A DNA stretch of 64,000 bases from Adiantum capillus-veneris (GCA_014529385.2 CM043952.1:57954119-58018118); one strand, 5' to 3'; positions 24,066 through 36,908 are shown, counted from the first letter of the stretch. Numbers and translations: made by a program. The notes: generated from the letters alone by a model not told the origin.

Positions 24066-24991
24066 TGTTGGATGGATACGCCACGACGGACGTCAGCACA
24101 GCAAGAACTCACCTGACAAGATTTGTCAGCTAAGGACGAAGCTCAACCCACAGGCGCGTGGAAGCAAGCATAGGGTGTCAACCTACACTCAACTGACTCC
24201 TAACTAATTCCTACAGAGGTCTTTACCCAATGTCTAACTACAGCCTTCAGTAGTACATAAGAGGAAACTTCCTACTACGCTTTCTAGAGCCGAATACCCA
24301 TCAAAGGATCTCAAAACGCCACAGTACTTGAAGGAGACCCTACTTACACCAAGAGGTCACTCTCCCTAAGGTCTATGAACCAAAATCCCAACCCAAACAC
24401 CTAGTGCAAAATCACGTAGGATGTCTAGCCGAAATTTGAAGGTCGTCATTTCCAAAAACTAAAGTACCTAATGTGTAGCTCTACTCAATGTGAACGCGTG
24501 GATATGCTGCAATGCAAAATCGGACAACGTATGCTCACCGAATCACCAGATGAAGATCATAGATGGAGCTCGCAAAACCGGACCATATGTGCGCAATGTA
24601 GGTATTGGCGCGTAGCTCTCGTCGGGGGCAACACGCTGCACTTCTCCGCACTCGATTCTGACCACCGGTGCACGCGTAGCGTCAAGATGAAGCTCTCACT
24701 CTCTCGTACATAGTACACTCACTCACAAACTTCCAAAAACTTTTTAAAATGAAAAAGGTTTTTCATTAAGGTCAAAAAGTGGTATAAATACCTTACAATT
24801 CTCAAACCCTAATGTTCCAACTTAACCATCTACTCAATCTAAATGTCAAAACTGGGATACAATGTGGAAACTTCTATAAGCCCCAATGTTTACAAAGGTG
24901 AAATGGCGGGTTTTCTCAATAAATGAATAGTTACAAAAAATAATAATCTGCTGAGCAGTCATTTTTCGTTGGGTGTGTCCAGCTTCTAACA
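24066..24991 (-). repeat. 5' LTR of element A
   Basis: This is the 926-bp partner of 5499-6427 and lies upstream in the coding direction, next to the PBS. In minus orientation it begins TGTTAGAAGC and ends CATCCAACA. A TATA-like GGTATTTATACC lies near 24792-24781 and may be the promoter core. It contains the half palindrome CGTAGGATGTCT at 24415-24426. Confidence 0.95.
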
Positions 24992-24996
24992 CCCAC

Positions 24997-27900
24997 TTAT
25001 AATTAAAGTGTGCACACACACACAAAACTGTGAGCATTCTTACAAAGATTGTTAAGGCTATCAAGAGGAGGACAAGCCTTGCAAAGAAGGAGCTGGGGAT
25101 GCACTACCACTGACCGGCCTCACCATGGATAGAGAATCTCTAGGTGTTTTTTTGTTATTTGCAACCACTAACATCTCTCTCATTCTCCAATTGACTACGA
25201 TGTAGACCTAAAGGATAATAATGTGGGAGGAAGTAGTGAAGCCTTGCACGAGATGATAGTAATATGACATCACCAACTGGTGCAAACTTAAAATACAGGG
25301 TCTCAAGTGTTGAATTTGCCAGCAATAGTGAAGTGGGAACAAACATACGATGCAAGTGTTGTTCAAGAGGGTTCAAAGCTTAAGCCATGGATCATGACCA
25401 CAAATATGAGTAGATTTAAGGCCGGATCATGACCACAAATATAAGTATATTTAAAGCCAAGTATAAGTAGATTTAAAGCTGCGAGCTAAGGAAGGATCTA
25501 GAGGAGAAGTCTACATCATCGGCGCTCTTGCCAGTAGTCATAGCTCGTAAAAATTTAATACCTTTGGATGCATTTTGTTGCAAAATTAAAGTAAAAGGTA
25601 AAAATACCTACAAAATTTTGAGGGAGTCAGTATAGAAACGTTTAAAAAATAGTTACGCTATTAGTTCAAAGTTTTGTGAAGGTACATGAGCACCCATTTC
25701 AATTTGATGACAAAGTGAAGAGATCTTTCCACAAAAACTCATTTATATTGGTTATGTCATTTCTCTAGATAGACAAGAAAATGACATGTTTGAGATTAAG
25801 TTTGTTGCAAAACGTTCCACCATTTTTACCACACCATAGAATGTTTATACAAAAAGTTTATAAATTCTATAAACAGTGCAGCTCATCATGTGAGAGATTC
25901 ATTACTAGTTGCAAGGATATTCCTTTGCTAGTGGATAAGTTTGTTTTGCAAGACTATCCAGCTCATAAACCCTTTGATACTCACACTAATCTAGCCATCT
26001 TTTTCCTTTTGGTCTATATCTTCAAATGTAGATTACCAACTTGGGTAAACTCAATGTATCTATTTTCCAAGTTTTTTGTAAAATCAGTCGTCGTCGTGAT
26101 AGTTCCTTTCAATTTCAAATTTCCCATCATCATCATCAAAATCTTGGTTTGTATCTAAAAGACCGGGCCTTTTTTACTTTGGTGGATTTGCTCGCTTTTC
26201 TCTTTGCTCGAAAAAACTTGCTCGGTGTGTGGTAAAACTCCATGTGTCTAGTGCACCATGGTTAATCTAAAAAAGTCAAGGGTCTAGTGCAAGTAGGAGG
26301 AATAAGAGAAATCTCTCCAAACAACAAGCCCTATAATCTAGCTCCATGTGGACGATAGAATATGTAGCATAACCAATGGGTCTAGAGATGACATCAACCT
26401 ATAGCTATGTGGGCAAGGCACTATGTGTCTCAAGATCCCTCAATAGCTAACTCTTGCCTAGCTCTAAGTCAACAACATGGTCAATGGAAATCTTAGATGA
26501 GATATGGATCGTGTCAACCTGTGGTGTGATAGGTGGTCAGCTCTTAGGTAACCATATCTTCAATGTACACAATATCTCAATGAATGTAGGTTAGTCTCTC
26601 CTCACCTATGGTTGTGAATGTCTAGCTTGTGTCAGCACTCACCATGGGTTAGGACTCTCGATAGGTCGTGAACATGGTCTAGATCTCTGTAGCATGGTTG
26701 TGATAAAAGAAACTATAGGAGATCTATGAGGATATGCTATTGTCTGTGGTCTAGGAACCCAAATCCGTCTATGTCCTCTATAAAATCCATGTGCCTCTAG
26801 TTACTGTCTAGATGTGAGCCAATCTTGGGATAAACCATCATGTGTACTGTTCCTCTCAATCCAGACTAGTATGTCATTACTAGATGGTCTAGTATGTGTA
26901 ACCATGTGAGGCATGTAAACGTATCTAGTGGCCCTACAATAATCTCTTTGAGATGATCTATATGCATGATATGTCCTAGCTCACTCATAGGTAGTTCTAC
27001 TCCGATGAACATCCTCTAAGGTAAGATTTACTTGATCTCGGGGTTTCTCAAGTGTTGTGGTAGGAGTCATTCTAGGAAAAATGATCTCTAAATCCTCGGG
27101 TTGACCTCTACTCTAGGAAATTGATGTCATGGTTTATAAGCACCTCATCTATTGTCCATGTGCCTCAAATCTGGAATCTAAATGATCAATCGTCATTAAA
27201 TCTGGATGTGGATGCCCGTGAGCATTTATCTCAATGGCAACATCTTTCTCTATCGTATTTGTAGGTATCTTGATATCTAATGGCTCAGTCGTAGTGTTAG
27301 TACTCTTGTGATCATGTCCATCATCAATATCCTCAAGTGTAGGCTCTAGTGGGACATTTACCACCATGATATCATCAATAAATGTCGAGTCTAGCACACT
27401 ATCTGTCTCTAGTGGCTCAATATTTGCCTCTAGCATAGAAGCAATTTCACTAGGTTGTATATCCTCTATAGAACAAGTAACAACCATTGGACTAGCATAG
27501 AAAAAATTTTACTAGGCTGTACATCCTCTATAGAACAAGTGACAACCATTGGAATAGTCATTCTAGGTGTCTCCGCTATAGTGCCCACTAGTATAGTTGT
27601 CCTATCTTCAATCTAGGCATTTGTGTCCATCTCAATCACTCTAGATCTCAATTGATCAATTGTGCTTTGAGAGAGAAAAAAATATGTGTGATGGAGATTT
27701 GGGAGGTGACCTAGTTGGAGAATTCTATTTAGTAGGTGTATGTGGATTGTATGTGGTCATCACTACAAGATCTTGGCCATGCCGTGGAGACTAGGGCAAT
27801 TCCATCATCAAGGAATATCGAGTACCATTTGTGTCCCTATATATCGTATCACAAGGATCTCTAACAAGATATATTATAAGGCTCATGGCTGGCTCAAAAT

Positions 27901-28739
27901 ATCTTGTGGTCTTCTTTTGTCAATATCTACATCCACAATCATCAACATAAGCCAATGTGTGCTCCAATCTATGTAGCTGCACTATCCTAGGATGTACCTT
28001 GGTGTCCAAACAATCATCGGGATGTGCTCTATCTTGAATCAAGGTGACATCTTTGAACTCTAACTACATGCCATAATCAAAGGGTCAATTTCATATGAGA
28101 AGGTGCCTTTGGCGTAGGAATGTCCTTTAAAGTCAACAAACCAAGGCATGACTCCTCTATAGCCTGAGAAGTGTAGCACAAGCTCAATATAGTGCTCTCT
28201 ACTTGTCTTGGCAACTTTACCCTCATGTGGTACTTACATGGTGTCTGTGGGTGGTGATATATGACTCGCCATCGTATCTGATGTATGTGACCTAGCAAGA
28301 TCTGTGTCTAGTGTGCTCGTTGTTTGTGGTGTGCTCTATGGTGCAATCTCTATAGCCTCTCTAGCATGTGTACTAGTCATAGTAGCCTGTGATGTGGATG
28401 CATCTGTGCTTGGTAACTTTGCGGGTGCACTATTAAGGATCTAGCTCCCATGCTCCATATTTCCCTTGCCTCTGCCATGATCTCAGCAAAGGTCTATCTC
28501 GTAGATGGTCTGGATGATGTGAATCCTTGAGGTGATCTAAGTCGTGATGGCTATAGACCAAGTATGATAGAGGGAAGCAACCTGGATTACTCCATCCATT
28601 TTCAATCCCTAATTCACCATGGGAGAGTATATGCATGGATTTTATCTTTGGATTACCCAAGTCTATCCATGGGAATACGGGAATATGGACAATAGTCGAT
28701 AGGTTTAGCAAGCAAGCACATTTATTCTTGTCAAAAAGA
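24997..28739. other. Decayed intergenic DNA
   Basis: No gene can be supported. A 35-bp tandem pair lies at 25389-25458. The minus frame 27487-27149 (112 residues, acidic, with LETDSVLDSTFIDDIMV) and the minus frame 28298-28077 are open, but nothing in them matches a family I know. A 60-bp tandem duplication (words CATCCTCTATAGAACAAG) lies at about 27445-27560. The bias toward CTAG-rich words from 26300 to 28440 suggests one old repeat. Confidence 0.5.
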
Positions 28740-29049
28740 CTAATTTAAGGCACATCAAATGGCAACCATCTTCATATCTCAGATTTTCAAACACCATGGA
28801 TTGCCAACATCCATCGTGTCAGATAGAGATCCTAGAATGATCAATAATTTTTGGAAAGGTCTCTTTCAAAATCTAGGTAGTACAAGTTTGAATTTCTCTT
28901 CGGCCTATCACCCACAAACGGATGGCCAAAGTGAGATAGCCAATCTTACGATACTCGATCTACTAAAGACTTATGTTACAAAAGTAGATCAATGCTCACA
29001 ATGGGAGAACTACTTACCCCTTGTAGAGTATCACTATGAAACTCTCTAA
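28740..29049 (+). pseudogene. Integrase core fragment of another Ty3/gypsy (chromovirus-like) element
   Basis: About 97 residues match the second half of a retrotransposon integrase core: HHGLPTSIVSDRDPRM (second catalytic Asp), then FSSAYHPQTDGQSEIANLT (Glu) and WENYLPLVEYHYETL, where it stops. The style (FSSAYHPQTDGQ, LPLVEY) is that of chromoviruses and differs from elements A and B. Upstream and downstream parts are missing, so this is a fragment. Confidence 0.85.
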
Positions 29050-29476
29050 TTGTTTACCGCTGTCTTTTACCGCGTTTTGTAGAGAGAAGGTCCAAAATCA
29101 ATTGGAGAGGGAAGAGAGAGGAGGGGGGGGGGGGGGGGGGGGAGGGGGTGCATTCCAAATATTACCGCAACTATTGTCGTGATAGTTACCTCTGTTACTA
29201 TCACTAGTAATACCGTGTTTATTCTTGAAGTGCAATTTAGCGCCTGAACATTCAAATTCCGGCTTAAACATTCCCCACCTCGTCAAATTTTGGTGTTTCC
29301 CTCCCCTTAATAAAAATTAAAGAGCATTATATGAAATATTTTTATTTTTTTTAAATGATATGAAAACACGGAACAATCGTTAGCTATGTGGGATTAGACT
29401 TGGCTACAACTAAACTAATCAATATCACTTGATTAACATAATTTAGCATGCTTCACAAAATTAGAGAGAGGAAGAG

Positions 29477-29521
<45 letters not shown>

Positions 29522-29624
29522 ATGGATGACACGACCAAAAAAATTCATAACTTAAAGTATACAAAATGTTTATGAATCATCTTCCAAAAGATCCCTACAA
29601 AAAGCATCATCCAATTCTAAGCCC
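29050..29624. other. AT-rich spacer with simple repeats
   Basis: No gene. It holds a 20-base poly-G run (29123-29142) within a G-rich tract and a perfect (GA)n tract at 29479-29518. Confidence 0.8.
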
Positions 29625-30604
29625 ATGGCTCATAAATCCATAAAGAGAGAAAAAAGATTGTCGTTTCTGAATGCGTTGGCTTCGTCATCTTTGAATTCGT
29701 CATCCTCCATCTCATCATCTTCATCATCACGAAAATCATCCTCGCTAAGACTTGCCGCCACTAGACTTGAATCATCGATCTCCCTCTCCTCTATCTTCCC
29801 CTCATCCAAAGTAGGAGGTGAAAGAGGGTCGAAGATGGTCTCCACTTAATTAGTGGAAAAAATAGTTCTCCCTCGAGGTGTTATGGGAATTATGAACCAA
29901 AGTTTTGATTGGTGTATTTTTGGGATATAGATTACGTAAAGAAGAGAAGCTCAAAGTGAGTAACATTGGTATAGCTAATATTACAAGCAAATAGTAATAA
30001 AAAAGGTAGTCACTCACCTGCTCACAATTGTGTGGCAAAACTAAATTGTCATACCTCCCTATGTGATGCAAAGTAGAGTCCACCATGTAGAGGCCATTCT
30101 CATGTTGTTTAGACACATTTGCAAACCGCTTACACTCCAAGATGAAGGTATGAAAGGTTCTAAAATTAACCTTTAGTATCCTTTCAATACTTCCACAGTA
30201 CCTGGCTCCATCACCATCTGTATCAAATTTTTTCATGATGCCACAGTCCATGGTGGTTCTACGCTTGTCAGTGTGGTGCGTATAAAAGTGACGACCCTTT
30301 GAACACATAGAGTTAAAGGAAAGGCACTACAAAATAGAAGAATATATTTTATCAATTACAAAGATAAAATCAAGAAAAAACTATACAAAATGGTTTATGT
30401 ATATGAGTACTCTACCTTTGGTATGCAACCTCGTGCATACTCCCATTCTTTGTCGGTGATGTCTTCTCTATGCACTTTTGCTTCAGTCATTCTCTCATGA
30501 CTCCACTCCACATTAATGAGATCTGGGAAACATGCAAGGTGTCTAGGCACTGGGGGTGCCCTCCCTCCTCCATGTACTTGTTTCCATGCTTCTCTCTCTT
30601 GCAA
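29625..30604 (-). pseudogene. CACTA (En/Spm) transposase, C-terminal part
   Basis: This is the 3' end of a TNP2-like transposase gene with likely introns. Exon pieces on the minus strand: 30604-30410 with REDITDKEWEYARGCIP; 30330-30020 with KGRHFYTHHTDKRRTTMDCG, ARYCGSIERILKVNFRTFHTF and ILECKRF, which follow the DUF4216 layout (YYG-x-I-x-x-I-x-E-x-x-Y, then LFKCDW) of plant CACTA transposases; and an acidic tail 29844-29625 (DDEDDEMEDDEF). A perfect donor GTGAGT follows HNCEQ at about 30019-30014, and an AAG acceptor precedes the acidic exon. CACTA transposases excise and reinsert elements bounded by CACTA ends; no such ends were found. It is truncated upstream by element B's LTR. Confidence 0.75.
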
Positions 30605-30687
30605 ACTGTTAGCAGCAACCTAACACAGAGACCATTTTTCAAAGTTCTCTTTATAAAACAATTATTATTTTGATAAATCGGGAATAT

Positions 30688-31270
30688 TGTAACACCTAAT
30701 TTCTCGGATAAACTCTGTAATTAATGAGCCGGGGCTACAAGCTTCCAGATTGTATTAGCCAGTCATTTTCCTAGCTTTGGTAGAAGTCCATATTATTAGT
30801 TTTGACCACCCAAAAACCTTGGCTAAGTTTTTTATAAGGTTTTGGATAATGAAATACACAGCGTGAGCTAACGGCGCTCACTCCTCTCCATCTCGTGCTT
30901 CCTACTCCCTCCCCGGTTGTCACATTGCGATTGCGTTTGCTACATTGCAACCGTAGGTAAGAGCTCTAGCATTGACGTAAACAGTTCACAGTATTTTGTA
31001 GCTTTTGACGTCGGTGACCCGCGGTCTAATTTCATCATAACTAGGAATTTACACTTCTAAATCGATGAGAGATTGGTTTTTGGTGATTTCAGTCACTTGA
31101 GTGTAGCCTGAGTTAGATGCGAGTTTTTAGTTGTTTTGCAAGAGATCGACAACCTATTGTAGCCTGTATGCACTAGTCGAGTCAGCTTCATCCCATGGAT
31201 TGACAATTTAATCGTGGTTCTCGCTATACTGCAATAAGATAGGATGGTGAGGATAGACATGCATCCCACA
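30688..31270 (+). repeat. 5' LTR of element B
   Basis: The left end is taken at TGTAACACC, because coding-like CACTA sequence stops there. The right end is CCCACA, two bases before the PBS. Both are proper TG/CA termini. There is no second copy in the window to confirm it. A donor-like GTAG|GTAAGA lies near 30955. Confidence 0.68.
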
Positions 31271-31272
31271 TT

Positions 31273-31290
31273 TGGCGCTGTTGCCGGGGA
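31273..31290 (+). promoter_or_regulatory. Primer binding site of element B (tRNA-Asp type)
   Basis: TGGCGCTGTTGCCGGGGA differs at one place from the complement of the plant tRNA-Asp 3' end as I recall it. It lies two bases after the LTR, the same spacing as in element A. Confidence 0.9.
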
Positions 31291-32872
31291 GGAATAGACC
31301 TAAACTAGGAAAAACACGAGCGTCTTGTGTAGTTGTCCATTAACTTCCTCTAGGTTCACCTCAAGTTAAACTTTCTCTTTAAAACCGCATAGCTTAAGAT
31401 TGTCGTCTTTTGCTGTGTAGAGGTAGCTTGGAAGTAATCATAATTGCTGAGTGCCTTTAGGATTGTAGGATTGTAGAGTTAGATTAGGATTTTGAGAATG
31501 ATTGGTAGACAAGACAAGTCTTAAGATCGATGCTCAAAAAAACATAAAACACAAGAAAACGAGTGTTTGTGGACACTTTCCACAACCCCATTGCATGAGA
31601 ATCTAGGAGTAGGGTAAGTAGGATCCAGAGTGGATTTCAGAATATTGCTCTCTCTCTGGAAGAATCAAGTGTGAGTTGTTATTGGAAGTTGCAGAATTTC
31701 AGGTCTACGGCTATAATTAGCTCAAAAAGACTCGAAACCACTCAATCCGACTGGAGAGTAAGCTTAAGAGTTGTTTGAACCAGCTAGTAAGCTCAAAGAC
31801 ACTTTGAGGTAAAAATTTCAAGAGTTGGCCAAAACTCAGATTATTTACTTTTTCTTGACATTTTAGGCCAAATTAAGTTTTGACTTGATTCATAGGCTTA
31901 AAATAGCTCATATAAAGACTGTCTTTGAAAAAATTGCAAAAAAGTGTTCATTTCAAGCCTGAAGTTAATAATCATGATTATTAACTTTCTACTCTAAATT
32001 GACGAAGGTTCATACCATTGACTCAATGTAGGTGTACAAACAACTTTTGTAAAGGCCCAAGAGATTTGGATCACTAAACTGGCAAAAAACTGGGTAAAAA
32101 CTAAAGTTTGTACTGACTTTTTGAATCTTGAGTGTAAATTGGGAAAAATTTGTCCAAACTTGTTTTAAAAAAATTCATAGGCTTATGTTGATGTGATAAA
32201 CATGTGTACATGCTCATTTGACAAAAAATTTACAAAAATTTGTCAGAAGTAAATAATCGTGATTATTTACATCTGCCCTATTTTTCAACTTTTATGACCA
32301 AGTCAATATACCACTAGTTTTAACATGTTGAAATAAGCCCACAAATCAAATTTGGTAAGAATTGGATCACTGGTTGAAAATTGTGACCAAATTTGCAAAG
32401 TTAGTCCCCGGACAGATAATTGATGACCATTTGACCAAAAAATGTCCAAACTTGATGAAACTTGGCTAGTGACCTTAACTAGAGGTGCTTAACAGATCTG
32501 TGTCAAAGTTGGGGCAAAAAGTTAAAAAAATATAGCTGGAGTAAATAATCGTGATTATTTACATCTGCTTCAAAACTTGAGAGATTTGCAAGTTTGAGTA
32601 TATCACAAGGTCAAGCATACCAAGTGGACTTCCCAAATCAATTCTGGTGAAATTTGGATCACAAAAGTGAGACTTAAGACAGATTCTCAAAATCAAAGTC
32701 TGCGGACACAAAAAAGTTGATAAACTTTATTAGATTGTATCTTTGTTTCTGGAGGGACTGCTAGACAAAGAACTTTCTGCTATACTCTATAGTAAAAAGC
32801 ATACAACCCTAGAAGTGTGTGTGTCAGATGCTATTGACTTAGGAGATAATTGTAAAATTTTCAACGAAGAAG
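31291..32872 (+). other. Element B leader with three palindromes
   Basis: No long frame. A 22-base palindrome (half-site GTAAATAATC or GTTAATAATC) occurs at 31964-31985 (perfect), 32249-32270 and 32541-32562. Starts are 285 and 292 apart. A half copy (GATTATTTAC) lies near 31840. The DNA between copies shares short words (TTGGATCAC, CAAATTTG) but has diverged. The repeats lie in the same place as those of element A. Confidence 0.9.
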
Positions 32873-34263
32873 ATGTCCCTAAGGATAACCAAAGCGAAAA
32901 CAACATCCACTAAACCAGCACAAGTGGGGACGGCTGCTGCAGCACCACTCTTAGCCATAGAAGATATGCTTAAAAGGATGAACGACATGATGAAAAAAAT
33001 GCAAAAAGCACCTATGAGGGGACGAGGACAAGGCATACCTCCACAAAGACAACCAATTAGGCCACAAAAATGGAATGCAATCGAGGGTAAATGGACCAAC
33101 CATGAGATCCATGAGTGCTACTTCAGACCAAAGTATGATGGGAATGTCCATTATGTGCCCATGCGGCTACAAGGACAACCCATGTACAGATATCACTCTA
33201 ATATGGCCCAAGCTCAAAGACCACCAATGGGTATGGAAAGACCTCAACCCGTGCTGGGACAACAACCTCCGTATCCAGGACATAATGCAGTGCCCGTAAA
33301 GTACATGCACTCTTAAGGAGTCATAGATGAACAAGCATTCATCCACCACCAATGGAGGAAGCAGTGACTTATGCTCCACCAGAGATTGCACCAATGTATT
33401 ATGTAGCTAATCAAGGTGTCAGACCTCCCATGGTAAGACCCATGATGAAGCCAAGAACAGGAAACTGTCATAACTGTGGTGCTGATGATCATTGGAAAAA
33501 TGAATGTCTAGAGCCTGACAAAAACCTTAAACCAATTGAAGCCTATTGCATACAATGTTGCAAAAAGGGAGGACACTTTCCAGAAGATTGTCCTAAAAAT
33601 TCATTGGACAAGGGTAAAACCATAGTAAACGTAGTCCAAGTGATACCTAGTAGCTCATCAGAGAGTGAACCGATTGTTCCAATCAAGGTAATCACTAGAG
33701 CCCAGGCAAAGAAAAATAAACACAACTCCTCTACTGATTTGGAAAGTATAAAAGTTTCCTCTCAACGAATCAAAAGGAGCAGAAACAAAAGATATGAGAT
33801 GAGAAAACAAAAACAACAGGTTGAAATTGAGAAGAAAGCAAAGAAGCTTTTCTAGGAAAAACTGAAAGAAACTGGAAGTGAATTTAAAGAAACAATCGTG
33901 AAATCTGGAGGATCCATTCTGGTTGATAAAATTTTTGAGCCTATTAATGCCACCTTGGAAGCCTACCAAGTAGGACTTAAAGCGGGCCAAAACATGGAAA
34001 AAAAATGGAAAAACTATCCTTCTCCAGACATGGAAGCAGCTAAGCTGGAAGCTTATCAAAATTTGATAAGAATCACGCAAGAAATGCTGAAAAAACAAAA
34101 ACCCAAGATTGAAAGTATTGCAAAACAGGAACTTGTGGTAAGAGACACTCAAGAAAAAGCTGATGTGGTGGCAGAACCGCACCTTGAGACAAAAGAACGA
34201 GAGCTTATAGTGCCTGACAGCGAAGATTCCTTAGACAGAATTCCATTCGTAGAGGAAGACTAG
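32873..34263 (+). pseudogene. Element B gag remnant: C-terminal half and zinc knuckles
   Basis: The frame opens with ATG at 32873 (MSLRITKAKTTSTKPAQ) and already resembles the C-terminal part of element A gag: PQKWNAIEGKWTNHEIHECYF, then Pro/Gln-rich sequence. After a stop near 33315, a second frame (33352-33855) holds two knuckles, CHNCGADDHWKNEC and CIQCCKKGGHFPEDC, both intact, and then a highly basic helix. A third frame (33898-34263) is helical and acidic. The capsid region is absent, so this copy could not form particles alone. The deletion may predate insertion or be a feature of a non-autonomous family. Confidence 0.8.
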
Positions 34264-34284
34264 CGAGGACACTTATGGGAAAAA

Positions 34285-35240
34285 GTGAGAGAGATCAATG
34301 ATGGGAGCCTAACTCTGAAGTCAGCTCCTATAGAGGAAGTATGGTTGGATAACCTACCTTTTGATATGAACATGGATGTACAATCCATGTACAGGGATTG
34401 TGGATTGGAAACTTCAGGAATGTTGAAACCATTGACCTTGAAAACATTACCTTCTTACTTGGGAGATAATGAAGATGAATCCATCGTGTGTAAGACGACT
34501 CAAGTAAAAAGAGCTTAACAGACCCTAGAAGTAGACAACATTCATTCAATCATGTCTACATCCATCCAATGCACTCTTACCTTGGGAGAACTGTTAAAAC
34601 TCATACCATACTTATGGAATGATTTACAGAAAACCCTAGAGAAGGTGGGATAACTGGGTTAATCTCAAAAAATTTGGAAAATTTGAAAAATGAAATGGAC
34701 AACAAAGAGATTCGATCTGTTCCCATCCAAATGATTTCAATCCTCAACATTGAAGACAAAGATGAGGAACCCAAGGACTTAATAAAAGCTCAACAAGTCT
34801 TTTCAGACCTCTATTACGATGTACCTCATGAGTTAGCTGAACACTCAGCTACCTTAGAAGGTTCCGGGTCAGAAAAAGAGCATATGAGAGCTAAGATACT
34901 CTTAAAAGGAGGGGAGGAAAAGTTTTTTAACTTTCCAAACCAAAAATCAAGAAGACAAAAATGGTATAAACAAAAAAGAGACACCAGAATTGTGAAAACA
35001 CGACCTATGTCATCAGTCTCCAGTAGAACACAATTCCTTATGCAAATAGATGCAAATGATTGTGTAAAGGACAATATAACTGGAAAATATCCCTCAAACA
35101 AAAACTCAAAAATGTCTCAAACATCGAGAAAAACAAGGAAGGGTACTCAAGCAAACCAATAGGATTAGAAACCACTCATGACACGAGTTGAGCGGAAAAA
35201 GAAATATCAAGAGTTGAAAAAAGCTAAAGGAGATATACAC
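34285..35240 (+). pseudogene. Element B gag-RT linker lacking protease 1
   Basis: Open pieces at 34285-34518 and 34674-35162 align by motif with the region around protease 1 in element A: LKTLPSYLGDNEDE, then IQCTLTLGELLKL near 34570, then after a short broken stretch GGEEKFFNFPNQ and a basic end. The DSG domain and the IILGRP motif of element A protease 1 are missing between about 34650 and 34680. Confidence 0.65.
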
Positions 35241-35247
35241 AACCGAA

Positions 35248-36348
35248 ATGGAAACAACGGAAGAGGATGGTAAGGATGTAATGCATGTTCCATCCCATTA
35301 CAAAAAGTATACTCACCAAGATCAAAAAATTATAGTCGAACAACCTGCTAGGGAACTACGGAAACAGGGCAAGTCTTACGAAGGACCTGAAAACGCTAAA
35401 AGGATAGACTTGGCTGAACCAGGAGAAGAGCCTAGACCCAATTACATTGCAAATGACCTAACAGAAGAAGAAGAAAATATTTTGTTGAGCTTGTTAAAGG
35501 AATACCAAGATATCTTCGCTTGGTCTTACAAGAATCTCAAGGGTGTTGATCCAAAAATCTATCAACATACCATACCCATGAGAGATGTTGCGAAACCAAG
35601 TAGACAGAGACCATATACGCATAACAAAACATTTGTGAGAAAGATAAACGAAGATATTGGAAAAATAAAGGAAGCCAAAAATTTACGAAATTGAACACAC
35701 AGATTGGGTGTCTCCAATTGTGGTAGTACCCAAGAAAAATGAAAAATTACGAGTGTGTATTAATCTCAAAAAGGTGAATGTAGCTACCATTAGAGACAAC
35801 TTTCCTCTTCCGATAACTGAGCATGTCTTAGAACGAGTTGCAAAAAAAGAAACTTAAAGCTTCTTAGATGGATTTTCAGGATACAGTCAACTTTTGGTTG
35901 ACCCAAAATATCAGCATAAAACTGCTTTTGCAACATAATGGGGTATATTTGCCTATCGCATTATTCTGTTTGGGTTAACTAATGCGCCAGCCACGTTTCA
36001 AAGGTTGATGAGCCATGCTTTCAAGAATATCTTAGGAAATTCTTAGAAGTATATATGGATGATCTATGCGTACATTCATCAATCCGGGTTGATCATTTTG
36101 AACGCCTCAAAAAGGTATTCAAAAAATGTAGACTTTATAGGATTTGCTTAAATCCTGAAAAGTGCACATTCATGGGAAGACAAGGGAAAATTCTTGGACA
36201 TATAGTGTCTAAAAATGACATAGCTACTGATATTGAGAAGATTCATGCAATTGCTGATTTGCCTAAACCAACAACAGTAAAGGGGTTACAAGCCTTCATA
36301 GGGCATTGTGGATATTACCGAGACGATTCATCTACATGTACGCTATAA
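35248..36348 (+). pseudogene. Element B reverse transcriptase
   Basis: RT blocks in order: EEENILLSLLKEYQDIFAWSY, HTIPMRDVAKPSRQRPY, EIEHTDWVSPIVVVPKKNE (after a frameshift near 35685), INLKKVNVATIRDNFPLP, FLDGFSGYSQ, FGLTNAPATFQRLM, then after another frame change YMDD at 36052-36063 and CLNPEKCTFMGRQGKILGHIVS. The catalytic YMDD is intact, unlike element A. A stop lies before SFLDGF (near 35860). RT makes element cDNA in cytoplasmic particles. Confidence 0.93.
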
Positions 36349-36908
36349 TTGCAAAACCCATGTATAGCTTGATTACACATTTTGAATGGACCGAGGCATG
36401 TGAAGAATCCTTTATGAATCTTAAGCAAGCTCTCACCTCAGCTTCAATATTGAAAGAACCACATTGGAATAAGGTATTCCACGTACATGTAGATGCTTCC
36501 AGTTTTTCTATCGGTTGTATACTAGTTGAACCGGGATATGGGAAAATTGAATTTCCTATTTCTTATGCTAGCCGACAATTGAACATGGTGGAAAATAATT
36601 ACACCACCACCAAAAGGGAAGGATTAGGAATGATCTATGCCGTTAGAAAGTATAGGCATTACCTATTAGACAACAAGTTTGTGTTCTTTGTGGACCACCA
36701 AGATTTGTTGTATTTGGTCGACAAGCCATGCAACACAGGAAAAATAGTGAGATGGTTCATCATTCTTCTGGAATTTGATTTCACTGTGGTTGTAAAAAAG
36801 GGCACTACACATCAACGAGCATATCATTTGTCAAGGATTGTTTCAAGGGAATCACCTAAAGGGGTAGACGATGATCTACCAGATGCCTATTTGTTATCCG
36901 TGGAATGA
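36306..36908 (+). pseudogene. Element B RNase H
   Basis: A 200-residue open frame holds the complete domain: HFEWTEACEESFMNLKQAL, VFHVHVDASSFSIGCIL (catalytic Asp in VDAS), NYTTTKREGLGMIYAVRKYRHYL (Glu), FVFFVDHQDLLYLV (Asp), VRWFIILLEFDFTVVVKKGT and a degenerate end (AYHLSRI, where ADHLSR is usual). It overlaps the RT end in another frame because of a frameshift near 36320. Confidence 0.92.

Larger units (their letters stand above)
5499..24991 (-). mobile_element. Element A: 19.5 kb Ty3/gypsy-type LTR retrotransposon with an extra 3' ORF
   Basis: Two direct repeats, 5499-6427 and 24066-24991, begin TGTTGG and end CTAACA on the plus strand. Flanks are ACCAC on the left and CCCAC on the right, a five-base target duplication with one mismatch. 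Coding runs on the minus strand: PBS (24064-24047), leader with palindromes, gag, protease, RT, RNase H, integrase, second protease-like domain, basic tail, spacer with palindromes, extra coiled-coil ORF, PPT (6436-6428). The order protease-RT-RNase H-integrase is that of Ty3/gypsy. The primer site and long tail recall the Tat/Athila side of the family. All ORFs carry stops or frameshifts, and by eye the LTRs differ at roughly 6-8 percent over their first 400 bases, so the insertion is old. The internal length, over 17.6 kb, is well above usual. Confidence 0.93.

Noticed and set aside
26300..28440. Possible protein gene on the minus strand (27487-27149, 28298-28077)
   Set aside because: Frames are short and of biased composition; stops are frequent and no motif is recognisable. 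Kept only as decayed DNA.
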